DNA of 64,000 bases from Paramecium sonneborni (lineage: Eukaryota; Ciliophora; Oligohymenophorea; Peniculida; Parameciidae), in assembly GCA_905182985.1 (NCBI GenBank), contig CAJJDN010000175.1, forward strand, positions 1 to 64,000. Reading direction: 5' to 3'. Each line of letters starts with the position of its first letter. The stretch's first letter is position 1. The translations under genes were made by a program, and so were the position numbers. Below the pieces are notes generated by a model, which had not been told where the DNA came from, made no database searches, and saw only the letters and a program-made list of their open reading frames with translations. Shown one piece after another: positions 1-12,798 of the stretch.

Positions 1-127
1 TATTTATGTTGTTAATTTATTTATCCATTCTAAAATAAAAACATTTATCAGTTATGATAATAGCAGAAAAATCAGGTTTTGAATGCATCAAATACAAACC
101 AATTCAAATATATTATATAGAACTTGA

Positions 128-1516
128 TTAATTAAAGAATCATTTTAATATTCTCAGGTTTAAAAAAAATGCTTTCTATAAGTATTTGATTCTATATCGT
201 TATTTAAGTTAATCAAAGTAGAGCATCCTGAAAAAGATTTTTCTCAAAGAGTCGGAAAATAAAGAAAATTGATTAATATAATTAAGAAATTGTTTTTATT
301 AATGTTAGGGTTAAAATACGACACTTATTAATATTATTCATACAAAGACCTGTAATAGTTAAAGGAAATACTAAAGTATGATTCTATTGGTGAGACAAAA
401 ATTTATGAAGATGAGAAAATTATCGAATACAAAATAAATAGATCAAAATGTTTTCTATTAAGTGATTTGATAGAATTAATAGTAATTTTTATGTTTGATA
501 TTTAGAAAATTGGATTTGTTAGATTTCATTTAGGATAGCTATTAATTCTTTTCATTATGTTGTTAGAGAAAGTGAAGTATATGAGAAATCATAATTTAAA
601 ACATAAATATTTAAGTTTAGATCGTATATGGTTGATATTCAAAAATAATCAATATCTCACTATTTTATATAAAAAAGTTGATTATTAAATTGCTTTTACA
701 GGGTATTAAAATGAATTTAGGGAAGATTTATCAAAAACAAAATGTGATGATTCAAAAAATATTTTATAAATTATTTCCAGCATAATCTAATATTTTGCAA
801 ATAATAATATTGTATGCAATAAAAAATGCAGTTCAAAAAACGATATTTTCAATAACATTTATCTGGTTATTTACAATTCCTGTAAAAATTAAGATATATA
901 ATAAACAATTGATATAATAGACAAGTTACTTTTAAGTAATTAATTTGACCCTAATTTTCAAACAATTTCATTCGATGATAAAATTGTTGATCATTACAAG
1001 TATTCAAAGAGAAAATATCAACAACTAACAATTGAGAAAACATTATAACAATTGATTTTAAAATATAATCAAAATCCTTTAGTTTTAGATCTATTTTTGT
1101 TTGAAAAAATAAATGAAATGAGAATCAACTTAAAGAATTGGAAATGCCTAGATTTAGATGAGATTTAAGAAGAATAGAAATATTAAAAAGTGTTATTAAA
1201 TTATCAATAAAAAAATAAAATATAAGAAGAATAGGCTTGTAGCATACTTACCGGATTGATTAATCAATACGTAAAAATAAAATATGAAATATATTTTAAA
1301 TTTGAAATGGATCAGTCTTATAAATAAAACATAATTGACTAAATCATGGAATTGAAAATAACCAAGTACTTTGAAAATTCTAAAGAAGTACATAAATGTG
1401 TTTATGCAGATTTTTATAATAAAGTACTAATTGATCATGCAACACCAATCATAAATGAATGCATAGTTGATTATACCGAATCCCAAATCCTGACACTTAT
1501 AGATGAGTTAATATGA
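128..1516 (+). CDS. hypothetical protein, 5' end unresolved
   Basis: With TAA/TAG read as Gln this frame is open for 462 codons and ends at TGA 1514-1516. A random frame with TGA as the only stop should last about 60 codons here, so it is real coding sequence. The first in-frame ATG is near 302, but the peptide looks coding upstream of it (HPEKDFSQRVGKQRKL). A second frame starting at ATG 54 reads like protein to about 150, so an upstream exon joined by a short intron is likely; I found no GT-AG pair that restores the frame. The product is rich in Lys, Asn, Ile and Gln, has one hydrophobic stretch in its N-terminal third, and shows no domain I recognise. An AT-rich hairpin (atgaatattcat) lies just after the stop. 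Confidence 0.75.
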
Positions 1517-2153
1517 AATTAGACGAAAAATAATGAATATTCATAATGAATATATAAACTAATAAGATCTAAGAATTAATTAATTTCTTTTATTTATAAT
1601 TATTTGTTTTTATTTCAGTTGTAAATTCTATTAAAGTTGATTATATTTTTGATATCTATAGATGTTAAATATCTAATGATATCTAGTCGATTTTATAAAG
1701 ATTTTCAATTACATACCAAAAATTTCACGGCATTTGCTCCACTTAACAAAATTAAAAAAAAAATATAATTTAAAAAATTTATAGGAATTAAAATAATTAT
1801 TTCAAAAATATCATCTAAACATTTTTAATTACTTGATGTAGAAAGATCTTTTATAGAATTAAAAATATTTGTTTTATGAAATACAAGTTTGATGAATGAC
1901 TTTATTTTTTTCTATTGTTTCTCTTAATATAAAATAAAATATTATTTTATTTTTATTGATTTTTTTTTTCATTTTGATATCATAATTTGTCTCTTTTTAT
2001 CCAAAATTCTAAAACACCAATTTTAAAAATTCATGTTTTCATACATCATCATCATCATCGAAAAAGCACTTATTAAAATTGAAATATGATTTATTTTTAA
2101 CAACAACAAAAATTTATTTAGAATTATTAGAAATCTTTAAGATTGTCTTATAA
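1517..2153. other. AT-rich spacer
   Basis: No convincing frame on either strand. It contains long A/T runs and a small (CAT)n run near 2045-2060. Nothing else seen. Confidence 0.5.
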
Positions 2154-3960
2154 ATGGTTTGGGACCAATCCTTAGAGGAAAATTTTGAATTATTAAAGAT
2201 GAAATATTTTAAACAATTTTTAGTTGATATATAATATGAGGGAAAAATAAATACAGAATTTAATATAATTAAATAGGTTCATACATAATAAATTTTTAAT
2301 AAAAACTTGTGAAATTCTAGTGTGTTAGTATTTAATATTAATTGAGACTGTTCTTCATTATCTTTTGTAATCTAGTAAATGAGTTTGGAAATTAGAGAAT
2401 AATGATATTTTTATTCTAAATGGATTTATTTAATAATTTACTTGATTCTTATAAAACAACCATATTTGATACTTATTAAGAACATACTAATTTCCAATTC
2501 TAATTGAAGTATAATAATTTAAGAAAGAAAAATCATAATAGTTCTTAAATAGTTTTAATTATATTCAACATAATTTAAATTGGAAATATTGAAATTGTTT
2601 AAATTAACTGCTTTGGTTATCTTAATGTACAAAAATAGACAGCAAAAAGGATAACTTTTTATTTTACAATTGGCTTGATTTAGAAACAAGAAAGATAAAC
2701 AAATATCTATAAAGTTGTCATCCCTATATCGGAAAGCTTTTATGAAAATATCTGGTTATTATTTTGAATTTGAAATATAACCTTAATTATAATTATTTTT
2801 AGATTTAGATTCCCTTTAATGATAAAATTTGAATGTTATTATTGGAGGAGATTTGAAAGTAACAAATTATTATTAGTTATATAAAATTTAAAATGAAAAA
2901 CTATCATATTTTCCAGGAAAAATAATGTTCATCGATTTATTTTGATGATTTAATATTTTGTAATCAGGTTCACCATATTTATGAGATGGATGATTTTGCT
3001 ACTTATTGTAGAACTATTTAAATTCAAACATTATAAGATTAAGTAATTTCAAAGTTAAACATTTTCACTCTTTTTGGTTGGATTAAAATTACTAATATCA
3101 GTACATAAATTGATAATTTTTATTATAAGTTCTTGAAACTATCTGGATTTTTTTTTGAAGTTTTTAATTAATAAATAATAACTTATCTGCATTTTAATTA
3201 ATTTATAAGTTATCTTCAAGTGGAAATTAAATCATTATGACACTTATAGTTATACTTTTCCATCAGTAAATGTTGATTTTTCAAATAATCCTTTTTAATT
3301 CAAAAGAAGTTTCAGTATTACTAGTAATATATAATTATGGCATTAATTTGTTAGAATAATGAAAACATAATTAATATTTAAACGACGGATATCAATAAGA
3401 AAAAATTAAGTTTAAGAGAGAAGTATTAATCTTCTACAAATTATTTAAATTTATTTAATTATTAATTATTGAATTGTCCTTATTTTAAGACTAATAATAT
3501 ATAGATTATCATCTTACTTGCAAAGAATGTGATAGTCCAAATAATACTGATTGTTTATCTTGTTTTGAATCATCTAATAGAAAATATTTTCAAGAATTAT
3601 ATATAATTAAATTAGTCCATCGTTAATTTTTGAACATTTGGCTAGTAATTCTTACATTTTATCCATTAGAATATGTAAATGGATATCGAGTAATTTTATA
3701 TACATGTGTAAAAATATTATGATAATAATTGTTTAATATCCAAAGCAATAAGAGAAAAAAATTATTTTTATTGTGACAAATGCAACTTAAGCTAATACAA
3801 AAAGATATTATATCTTAAATTTAAGGTAAATGTATTTCTTGCACTTAGTTATGTTGATCATGTGAAGTAAGATTAACTGAAGAAATAATAGTATTAAGAA
3901 AAATATGATTTTATATTATGATCAATTACAATTCAACCAAAATAATAAATTGCATACTAT
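2154..3960 (+). pseudogene. decayed cysteine-rich surface protein
   Basis: Several frames on this strand read like the ciliate cysteine-rich surface family but are broken by TGA and frame changes. A short frame starts at ATG 2154 (MVWDQSLEENFELL) and stops at 2310-2312. A longer frame of about 2370-2773 contains an ectodomain-like stretch (DTYQEHTNFQFQLKYN). Around 3515-3600 is a furin-like module (CKECDSPNNTDCLSCFE), followed near 3790-3870 by YCDKCNLSQ and GKCISCTQLC, then a TGA inside the cysteine motif. Part of it is repeated at 4172-5211 because of the scaffold join. It resembles the gene at 24913-29345, so it is probably an old paralogue. The family assignment rests on the Cys spacing; the exact limits are uncertain. 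Confidence 0.5.
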
Positions 3961-5211
3961 TGTTTTAATGAAAAATTGTGATAAATATATCATTATAAAT
4001 TAGCCAAAAATGTATTATTACTAGTTGTTAATTATAATAAACAAAAGGTTTCTTAAAGATCTTAATCACTATTTTGAATAATAAATTGAAATTCTTTATC
4101 AACTCATTTCTCACTTAAATTCTCTGATCTATATTTTATATATTCTGGTATTTGTGTTTGATACTAATTANTTCTTGAAACTATCTGGATTTTTTTTTGA
4201 AGTTTTTAATTAATAAATAATAACTTATCTGCATTTTAATTAATTTATAAGTTATCTTCAAGTGGAAATTAAATCATTATGACACTTATAGTTATACTTT
4301 TCCATCAGTAAATGTTGATTTTTCAAATAATCCTTTTTAATTCAAAAGAAGTTTCAGTATTACTAGTAATATATAATTATGGCATTAATTTGTTAGAATA
4401 ATGAAAACATAATTAATATTTAAACGACGGATATCAATAAGAAAAAATTAAGTTTAAGAGAGAAGTATTAATCTTCTACAAATTATTTAAATTTATTTAA
4501 TTATTAATTATTGAATTGTCCTTATTTTAAGACTAATAATATATAGATTATCATCTTACTTGCAAAGAATGTGATAGTCCAAATAATACTGATTGTTTAT
4601 CTTGTTTTGAATCATCTAATAGAAAATATTTTCAAGAATTATATATAATTAAATTAGTCCATCGTTAATTTTTGAACATTTGGCTAGTAATTCTTACATT
4701 TTATCCATTAGAATATGTAAATGGATATCGAGTAATTTTATATACATGTGTAAAAATATTATGATAATAATTGTTTAATATCCAAAGCAATAAGAGAAAA
4801 AAATTATTTTTATTGTGACAAATGCAACTTAAGCTAATACAAAAAGATATTATATCTTAAATTTAAGGTAAATGTATTTCTTGCACTTAGTTATGTTGAT
4901 CATGTGAAGTAAGATTAACTGAAGAAATAATAGTATTAAGAAAAATATGATTTTATATTATGATCAATTACAATTCAACCAAAATAATAAATTGCATACT
5001 ATTGTTTTAATGAAAAATTGTGATAAATATATCATTATAAATTAGCCAAAAATGTATTATTACTAGTTGTTAATTATAATAAACAAAAGGTTTCTTAAAG
5101 ATCTTAATCACTATTTTGAATAATAAATTGAAATTCTTTATCAACTCATTTCTCACTTAAATTCTCTGATCTATATTTTATATATTCTGGTATTTGTGTT
5201 TGATACTAATT
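3130..5211. repeat. 1,040-bp direct repeat meeting at a single N (4171)
   Basis: 3130-4169 and 4172-5211 read as identical, and the left copy ends at the lone N at 4171. This is the signature of two overlapping contig ends that a scaffolder placed side by side without merging. Confidence 0.9.
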
Positions 5212-6169
5212 TTATCGTAATCTAGATTTGGTGTTCTAGCATTTTAACTTACTTTCCGATTATATTATTAGGGTATTAAGAAGCAATCTTAATCAAGCTT
5301 AGAGTAGATTTAAATGATTAAAATATAGAATTTAACACTTATTTTTTAAATGGAAATAATAAGAACCTTCTATTTTTTACTCATCAAACCCCTGATAATC
5401 CATACTAATTAAAGAAAAATAGTCTATAACGCTTTTCTTTTTTCAAAATAGCCATTACCATGATGAATAAATTCAAATAAAAGGCAAATATAATCTTCGT
5501 TAATAATATCAGCAATAAATTTTTTGATATTCCTCATTAAACTGTAATATAATTCTTGGTTTGCTAAATTATTTTGGATGTAATAATTTCAAAATTTTAC
5601 TAATTACTGATTTTCTTAATTTTGTATTTTCATTATATATCATTTAAAAAAACTGTACATATAGAATAAATAAATCCTATTGAATTTTCATATTCTTTGA
5701 ATTTTAATATGCAACAGTTGAATTGAATTTATCTTTTTTTTCCTATTTTAAAATAGTAAAGTTACTGTTCTTTCAGTGAAATAATAATAAAATAATTTTA
5801 AAATTAATGTCGCTAAAATATGAATAATTAATTGGTTATCTTGTTTGAAATATTTTAAATATATTTTATAATTTTTGTAACCAGCAATTTATTTTCTTTT
5901 GACTTTATATGAATATTATGTTTTTTTCAATATCTATAATTTTTAAGAGTTCTATCTAAATCTTGCTAATATCAATACTTTCAAATTTAAGGAATTAAAC
6001 TTAATGAAATATTAAAGCACTTTTTATCACTGAAGATAATCAATAATTAACCAAGGTCGATATTAGGCATCATCCATAATTAATAAATTGTTTTGGTTAT
6101 AAATATAAAAAGGTCAATAAGATGCATTAACTACAATAATAAAAAAAAAGAATAGGAACTATCATAAGC
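5212..6169. other. AT-rich stretch, no clear gene
   Basis: Only short frames are visible. A weak minus-strand frame near 5950-6160 (MIVPILFFLLLQ) may be a remnant linked to the minus-strand pseudogene that follows. Confidence 0.4.
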
Positions 6170-7230
6170 TTTGTAACTAAAGGATTACCCAAAATTACTT
6201 AAAAATCTAACTTTCTATAAACATTGAACTATAAGAAAGTTCAATCATTTCAAACTTCCTTGATACTTCAATCGAATTTTGTTAATATTGATTCAAACGT
6301 GAGTATTTATTAATCATAAAATTAGGTTATTCAAAATAATTATCTTCAGGGATGATATTTTGTAAATTTATTTTATACTTTATTTATCCAATTAGATAAA
6401 CTCGGTTTCTTCTCTTGAATTTTTAAAGTGAATTTAAGTGCAATTCCTCCAGATTAGTAATCAATTATTATAATACTTTAAGCATCTAGTACTAATACTT
6501 AAATATCTTAACTTTGAAGAACTTATAATAGTTATTTAATATTTATTTTTTCATTCATTTCAATTTATAATTAATAGTTCAATTTCTTTGATGTTATTAA
6601 ATAGTGTTTTTAAAATTAAAACCACCCACCAATTTAATTTCCTTTTTAATTAATTTTATTTTAAACAGTATTTTCATTATTATTATTGTAATAAACTTCT
6701 TGTTAATTTCCTTTAGATTATTTTAATATCAATGAGTCTTCATCGCCAATCTTTCCTTTAAATTCTACATGAAAACAAGTTATTTCTATTTCCATTTTTA
6801 CTATTTAGCCATTAATTTTAACTTATAAAATATTCATATCGTATTCTAAAAAGTCATAAGCATTAAATCTTTTATTATTTTAGTTGTTCCATTAAAAATT
6901 TTATTGGTGCATTTCCAGGTATACAACCAAGTCATCTGAGTTTTATATCCAATTGACTGTTATCTTTTATATTCATATGGCATTCTTTCAGTTTTTAATA
7001 ATTGGCCTCAACGATATCATCTTCATCTATCCCAAATAATTAAGTATTGATTCCTTAACCTCATAAACTGAAATTGAGCTATAGATTTAACTATGATAGT
7101 GAACTATTTATTAGGGTATTAAGGATACAATTTAATGAATTTAAAGACTGAATTGCTAAAAATAACATAATGGTTCCATCTCCTACTATTGATTTGTTTA
7201 AAATCATACCTATTTTGTTTTCATATATTT
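6170..7230 (-). pseudogene. decayed unidentified protein gene
   Basis: Read right to left, protein-like peptides lie in successive frames. IVGDGTIMLFLAIQSLN is followed by GIDEDDIVEANYQKLKEC and DNSQLDIKLR, then a TGA (plus-strand tca 6932-6934), then LGCIPGNAPIKFLMEQLK. A one-base shift leads to AYDFLEYDMNILQVKING and IEITCFHVEFKGKIGDED. Further left is NLEELHLNSL. The peptides are well composed, so this was a real gene, but it carries at least one nonsense TGA and one or more frameshifts. I do not recognise the family. The repeat joined at 7735 shows most of it again at 7736-8460. Confidence 0.5.
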
Positions 7231-8966
7231 TTATTATATTTTTTAATCAATTCTACAATGATTTATGACATGTCTATTGTTTCTGCTTTTAATTATTAAT
7301 TACAAAATTTCTCCAAATATCATAATTTTATAAATACTATTTTAGACTATAAAATAATCAAATATATAAAATGTATAAATTAGAATCCAATATAAATGAC
7401 TCTCTAAAAGAGGATATATAATTCAAATAGAGAACAATATTCAATTAAATTTATCAAATAAAAAAAGGTTAACTTTGGTTTGTGGTTGGGTTGATAAGTA
7501 TTACCTTGCCTTAGCTATTAAAATAGTTGATAGTAATATTATTTTAAAATAATGTAAAATAAACTTGAATATAATAAAATTAATCATTTCCAGTTTGATT
7601 CTATTAAATGCTAAATCAATTATAAAGATAACTTTCTTTTTTGCACTAATTATAAAAATTATTTTAGAAAATTTTTCAATTTTAGATTCTATTATTAGAT
7701 GAATAAATTTATATGTAAGTTTTAAAATTTCAATNTATCTTAACTTTGAAGAACTTATAATAGTTATTTAATATTTATTTTTTCATTCATTTCAATTTAT
7801 AATTAATAGTTCAATTTCTTTGATGTTATTAAATAGTGTTTTTAAAATTAAAACCACCCACCAATTTAATTTCCTTTTTAATTAATTTTATTTTAAACAG
7901 TATTTTCATTATTATTATTGTAATAAACTTCTTGTTAATTTCCTTTAGATTATTTTAATATCAATGAGTCTTCATCGCCAATCTTTCCTTTAAATTCTAC
8001 ATGAAAACAAGTTATTTCTATTTCCATTTTTACTATTTAGCCATTAATTTTAACTTATAAAATATTCATATCGTATTCTAAAAAGTCATAAGCATTAAAT
8101 CTTTTATTATTTTAGTTGTTCCATTAAAAATTTTATTGGTGCATTTCCAGGTATACAACCAAGTCATCTGAGTTTTATATCCAATTGACTGTTATCTTTT
8201 ATATTCATATGGCATTCTTTCAGTTTTTAATAATTGGCCTCAACGATATCATCTTCATCTATCCCAAATAATTAAGTATTGATTCCTTAACCTCATAAAC
8301 TGAAATTGAGCTATAGATTTAACTATGATAGTGAACTATTTATTAGGGTATTAAGGATACAATTTAATGAATTTAAAGACTGAATTGCTAAAAATAACAT
8401 AATGGTTCCATCTCCTACTATTGATTTGTTTAAAATCATACCTATTTTGTTTTCATATATTTTTATTATATTTTTTAATCAATTCTACAATGATTTATGA
8501 CATGTCTATTGTTTCTGCTTTTAATTATTAATTACAAAATTTCTCCAAATATCATAATTTTATAAATACTATTTTAGACTATAAAATAATCAAATATATA
8601 AAATGTATAAATTAGAATCCAATATAAATGACTCTCTAAAAGAGGATATATAATTCAAATAGAGAACAATATTCAATTAAATTTATCAAATAAAAAAAGG
8701 TTAACTTTGGTTTGTGGTTGGGTTGATAAGTATTACCTTGCCTTAGCTATTAAAATAGTTGATAGTAATATTATTTTAAAATAATGTAAAATAAACTTGA
8801 ATATAATAAAATTAATCATTTCCAGTTTGATTCTATTAAATGCTAAATCAATTATAAAGATAACTTTCTTTTTTGCACTAATTATAAAAATTATTTTAGA
8901 AAATTTTTCAATTTTAGATTCTATTATTAGATGAATAAATTTATATGTAAGTTTTAAAATTTCAAT
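6504..8966. repeat. 1,231-bp direct repeat meeting at a single N (7735)
   Basis: 6504-7734 and 7736-8966 read as identical and are separated only by the N at 7735. Probably an unmerged contig overlap. Confidence 0.9.
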
Positions 8967-9465
8967 ATAGAAATAGAATAATAATTAACAATCAAAACAT
9001 ATAATAGATATTATTATTTAAAGTCAAATATGAAAACTCTTATGCAAGCTATCCAAGATTATTTTGCTTTCTATATAAATTAGTGTATTAAACTATTAAT
9101 TATTTAAGATTAATAATATTTGTATTAATATGTTATTATGATATTTTTTATATAATTTAAATTATGGACTGTAGAAGTTTTTTTTACTTATGAGATCTTT
9201 TAAGGGATAATATTATGTTATTAAGATGATATTTTATTTATTTTTAAGGAGATGTTAATAGATGAATAATTATAAATGCTTTTTGGTAGAGATTTTATAA
9301 TATCAAGTTTTGTACAAAAATAGCTGTTTTTTTGATATTTGAATCTATAGCATTATTGTGCTGAAAGTGGGTTGATTAAAGTTTCTAAAATTCAAATTAA
9401 GGATCCACTGAGAATTATAAATACAATAGTTTTATTAATCAAAAAATTATTTGTTTATAAACTAA
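8967..9465. other. AT-rich spacer
   Basis: No convincing reading frame on either strand. Confidence 0.5.
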
Positions 9466-9735
9466 ATGGAAGAAGGAAAATTATTATTGAATGAAATTGT
9501 TCAAGTAACAAATATTGGGGATATAAATTTACTTTCTTTTGATGAACAACTCTTATATGGAAATAGCTAAAATATATTTATTTTAAATAATGAATTTATA
9601 TTTTTTATGGATAATTAAATTTTTAGCAGTTATTGCAATTTAATTTAATTTTTTTTTACTTATAAATTATTTTGGATTTTATCACACTTAAATGTAAAAT
9701 TTATATTTTATTATCTTACTTTAGAATAATTTTGA
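9466..9735 (+). CDS. small hypothetical protein (weak)
   Basis: ATG 9466 opens an 89-codon frame ending at TGA 9733-9735. The first ~45 residues (MEEGKLLLNEIVQVTNIGD, then LLSFDEQLLYGN) look like protein. The second half is very rich in Phe, Ile and Tyr and may be intron or non-coding. With one stop codon, frames of this length arise by chance, so this could be a relic or nothing. Confidence 0.3.
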
Positions 9736-9937
9736 AAATTATTAAAATAGCCTTGCTTTAGGAGAATAATAAAAAGTTTAATCTCAGTTATTAAAGAATG
9801 AAAAATAAATTTAGATTGCAATTTTAAGTTCTTTTTTATTAATTGAAAAGTTTGGTTGAAAAATTAGTCATAATCGATAGCTTTTTAACTGTAGATTAAA
9901 ATATTAGTAAATTTCATAAAGCCAATACTTCATAATA

Positions 9938-10234
9938 ATGATTCAAGATTTTAAAGATTTGCTATTCATAGATAATAGGAATCCAAACAATATTTATAGA
10001 CTTAATTTTTTCAATCAAATCCAGATAAAAGAGAAAAGGTTTAATTAAAAATTATAAACTTAACAGTGTAATATAAATAAAATTTATATGATTACCATTT
10101 ATAAATTTCTTTCTGAATATATTTATCCTTATTACATCATTAAGATTAGTATTAACAACTTATTTATGTAGAAATATAAATTAAAAAATATATTTTTAAT
10201 TGTTAGAGATTATTTAATTTTATCAAACAGATGA
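9938..10234 (+). CDS. small hypothetical protein (weak)
   Basis: ATG 9938 opens a 98-codon frame ending at TGA 10232-10234. The start (MIQDFKDLLFIDNRNPNN) is protein-like; the rest is low-complexity Ile/Lys/Tyr. No domain recognised. A chance frame is possible. Confidence 0.25.
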
Positions 10235-10337
10235 TATTTAATTATAAAATTCAAATAATTAAAATAAAAATGTCTATTAGAAGTAATATAATTTTAAGTA
10301 ATAATCATATAAATATGAATACATAGTTAAAAGCGAA

Positions 10338-11571
10338 ATGGTATTTAAAAACCAAACAAATGAATAAAATATTTGTTTCATAAATGATAAAATAAAAAGT
10401 CAATTAATAATAAAATAGAAACCTATAGATAAAAAATAGTAATAATAAGAGAAGAGATTAAGAGTTTAGAATAGAGAGATGACATCTCTAGTATAAAAAG
10501 ATAGTTTTATTAAAGCTAATTAAAATCTGAACTAGTTAAAAAACTTGAAAAAATAGGAAAAGCATAAATTGTATAGATACCTCATATGAATTAAAATTTA
10601 GAAATATCAAATCCTGAATTAATGTTATATGTATTAAGAGAGTCTTTAGAATAGGATTAAAATAGAAAACACTTAATTACAGATTGTGAAGATTCTTGTG
10701 GTTTAGAATCTTTGATTAGTGTATATGGAAATGATTAAGAATGTTTAAGTTTTAGATCAAGTGATATTGAATATGAAACATTCTGTAATGATTAAGAATA
10801 TAGAAATTCATACATTAGAACTTTTTAAGAGAAGGTCTCTTAAATATTTGAAGTTCCTTCTAGTGATATTGAGATATTAAAGGAAGTAGTATATTAAGAT
10901 TTACAAGAAATGGTAGATCAGAAATTGAAAATAATTAAGAAGCAATTAATTTTTTAGAAAATGTATGTGGTGGACAAATTAGTTTTTATAATGATTTGGT
11001 TAAGGCTAATGAAAATTATCATTAAAGTATTTCATTAAATGATTTTGATCCAAGATATAATATGTCTTGGAACAACTTTCCTAAAAAAGAGATTAGAGGT
11101 CCAAAAAACAATCAATATGATTATTATTTTCCTAAAGATAGTTATGGATTTGTGTTAAATATCAATAATCTTAAAAATAAAGGTAATAATTTGAATTAGA
11201 TTAAAATGGATGGTAATGAAGATGAATGGAGAATATTATTTCATGGTACTTTAAATTAATTTGTTGCAAGCCTATTAAAAAATGGATTAAATAAGGGATA
11301 GTAAATGCTCATTTTAATTGCTAAATCTAAAATAATTCAGAAAAAGTTGTGTAAGGGAATCTATTTTTCTGGTAAAAGTCAAGTCTGTTTAAAATATGCA
11401 CGTCCTATTTATATTGGTAATGAATCATTTAAAGTATTATTTATGAGTAGAGTAAATCCTTAAAAAATTAAAATGTGTTGAAGTATGATAATCAAGCGTT
11501 ATTTTGTGGTGAATAATTCTGAGGATGTAAGACCATATAGAATTTTATTGTATAAATCTAAAAGAAATTGA
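10338..11571 (+). pseudogene. ADP-ribosyltransferase/PARP-like gene, broken
   Basis: The C-terminal half is a recognisable ART-fold region of a type common in ciliates: EWRILFHGT (His and Thr of the NAD-binding strand), KGIYFSGKSQVCLKYA, SFKVLFMSRVNPQKIK, then YFVVNNSEDVRPYRILLYK just before the TGA at 11569-11571. The N-terminal half is acidic and Gln/Ser-rich. Coding signal moves between three frames: ATG 10338 (frame 0), then frame 2 from about 10400 to 10910, then frame 1 from about 10880. An in-frame TGA at 11479-11481 falls inside the ART domain. One shift could be a missed intron, but the TGA in the domain argues for a pseudogene. The reaction, transfer of ADP-ribose from NAD, is inferred from family only. 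Confidence 0.6.
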
Positions 11572-11875
11572 TTTAACATATATGTATTAAATAATCAATC
11601 CTAATTATATTAACTATATATATATAATAAATTTTTATATAATAAAAGAATATTTAAAGAAATGAAAGAACATGTACTTAAGACCAATATTTTTTAATTT
11701 GAAATTTTTGAAAATATTACTTAATTATCATACGATAGACTTCTTAAATCAAAATGGGAGTTTTTAAAATATATAAGAGTAATAATAATAAAGATATTTA
11801 ATTGTTAAACACTTAAAAAAAAATTTAATTTATAAAATTCATTAATAAAATAAATATATTATTGATAGAAAATAA
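11572..11875. other. AT-rich spacer
   Basis: About 300 bases of A/T-dominated sequence including a TA run near 11620-11635. No gene seen. Confidence 0.5.
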
Positions 11876-12629
11876 ATGCAAGAGATGATTACAGGAAAGA
11901 ATGGATTTGGCTAAGAAATCGATATCCCTTAGATAAAAAATTAAAAAAGTAACACTTCAAAAGCAGAAAAAGTAATTAAGGAAGCTATCTCAAAACCTGA
12001 AAATAATTAGAGAAATAAATGATCTGATATTTATACGTAATATAATTTAACAAATCCATATAGCCTAAATGTTTTATTGTTGAAATATGTTTCATTTTCT
12101 TCATTTAAATTTGAATTTCAGTTTCTTGAGAAAAGTGAAAAGACTCTCATATGCAAAAATAAATATCTAATGATACATTGGTAAATTCATTTTCTGATTG
12201 ATAATTTAAACAAATTAAATTATATATATATAGTTTAATCCTTCATATAGAATAGAGTTTTTTAATATTTAGAAACAAGAGAATTTGAATTTGTTGAAAA
12301 TTAGGATGAAAGTAAAGAAATTGTTTTATTATTGCTAGGTAAAATACTTATTATTTTAACTAATTGTTTAAATTTAGTCCATCAATGAAAATGAAAAAAT
12401 TGATTTTTAATTATATTTTGTATTTAATTTGTAAGCTTATTAAAATATTTTTTCAATATGGGAATGTCATGAAATATAAATCCTTTTATATAAATTTAAT
12501 TTTAAAATAAGAAAAGTTGCTTAAGTTTCCACATTTGAAAATATGAAAGTGTGTGTAAGTGGTTAAAGATTAAAATAAATTAGATATCAAATTAGTCAAT
12601 AATTAATTCCAGAGCAATAACAATAATGA
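11876..12629 (+). pseudogene. PH-like protein, interrupted by TGA
   Basis: ATG 11876 begins MQEMITGKNGFGQEIDIPQ and meets TGA at 12020-12022. The same frame then continues with TNPYSLNVLLLKYVSF, FQFLEKSEKTLICKNKYLM and YLETREFEFVENQDES. Past a short intron near 12323-12338 a second frame reads KIDFQLYFVFNLQAYQ, FSIWECHEIQILLYKF, and ends QQLIPEQQQQ at TGA 12627-12629. The alternating hydrophobic strands resemble the PH-like domains that precede many ciliate kinases, and a kinase gene starts 170 bases downstream. It may be a separate gene or the decayed N-terminus of that kinase. A 27-nt candidate intron ending in TAG lies near 12040 but does not remove the TGA. Confidence 0.4.
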
Positions 12630-12798
12630 ATAAATAAAGAATTTGAGTTTTAATTATTTTGCAATATATTAAATTATATATCAGCATGAATTATATTTTT
12701 TAATAAAATAAAATTAACACCTATTTTAATTTTAATAGAAATAGGTTTAATTTAGAAGAAAGTATTAATTAAATTTGTTATTAGAGAAGAACTGCAAA

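Noticed and set aside
300..320. Telomere-like gttagggtt motif
   Set aside because: A single occurrence inside a coding frame; no tandem telomeric repeats of any ciliate type in the window.
2045..2060. Short CAT microsatellite
   Set aside because: Only a few units; no sign of function.
3130..5211. Genuine tandem gene duplication
   Set aside because: The junction coincides exactly with an N, as at four other places; an assembly overlap is simpler.
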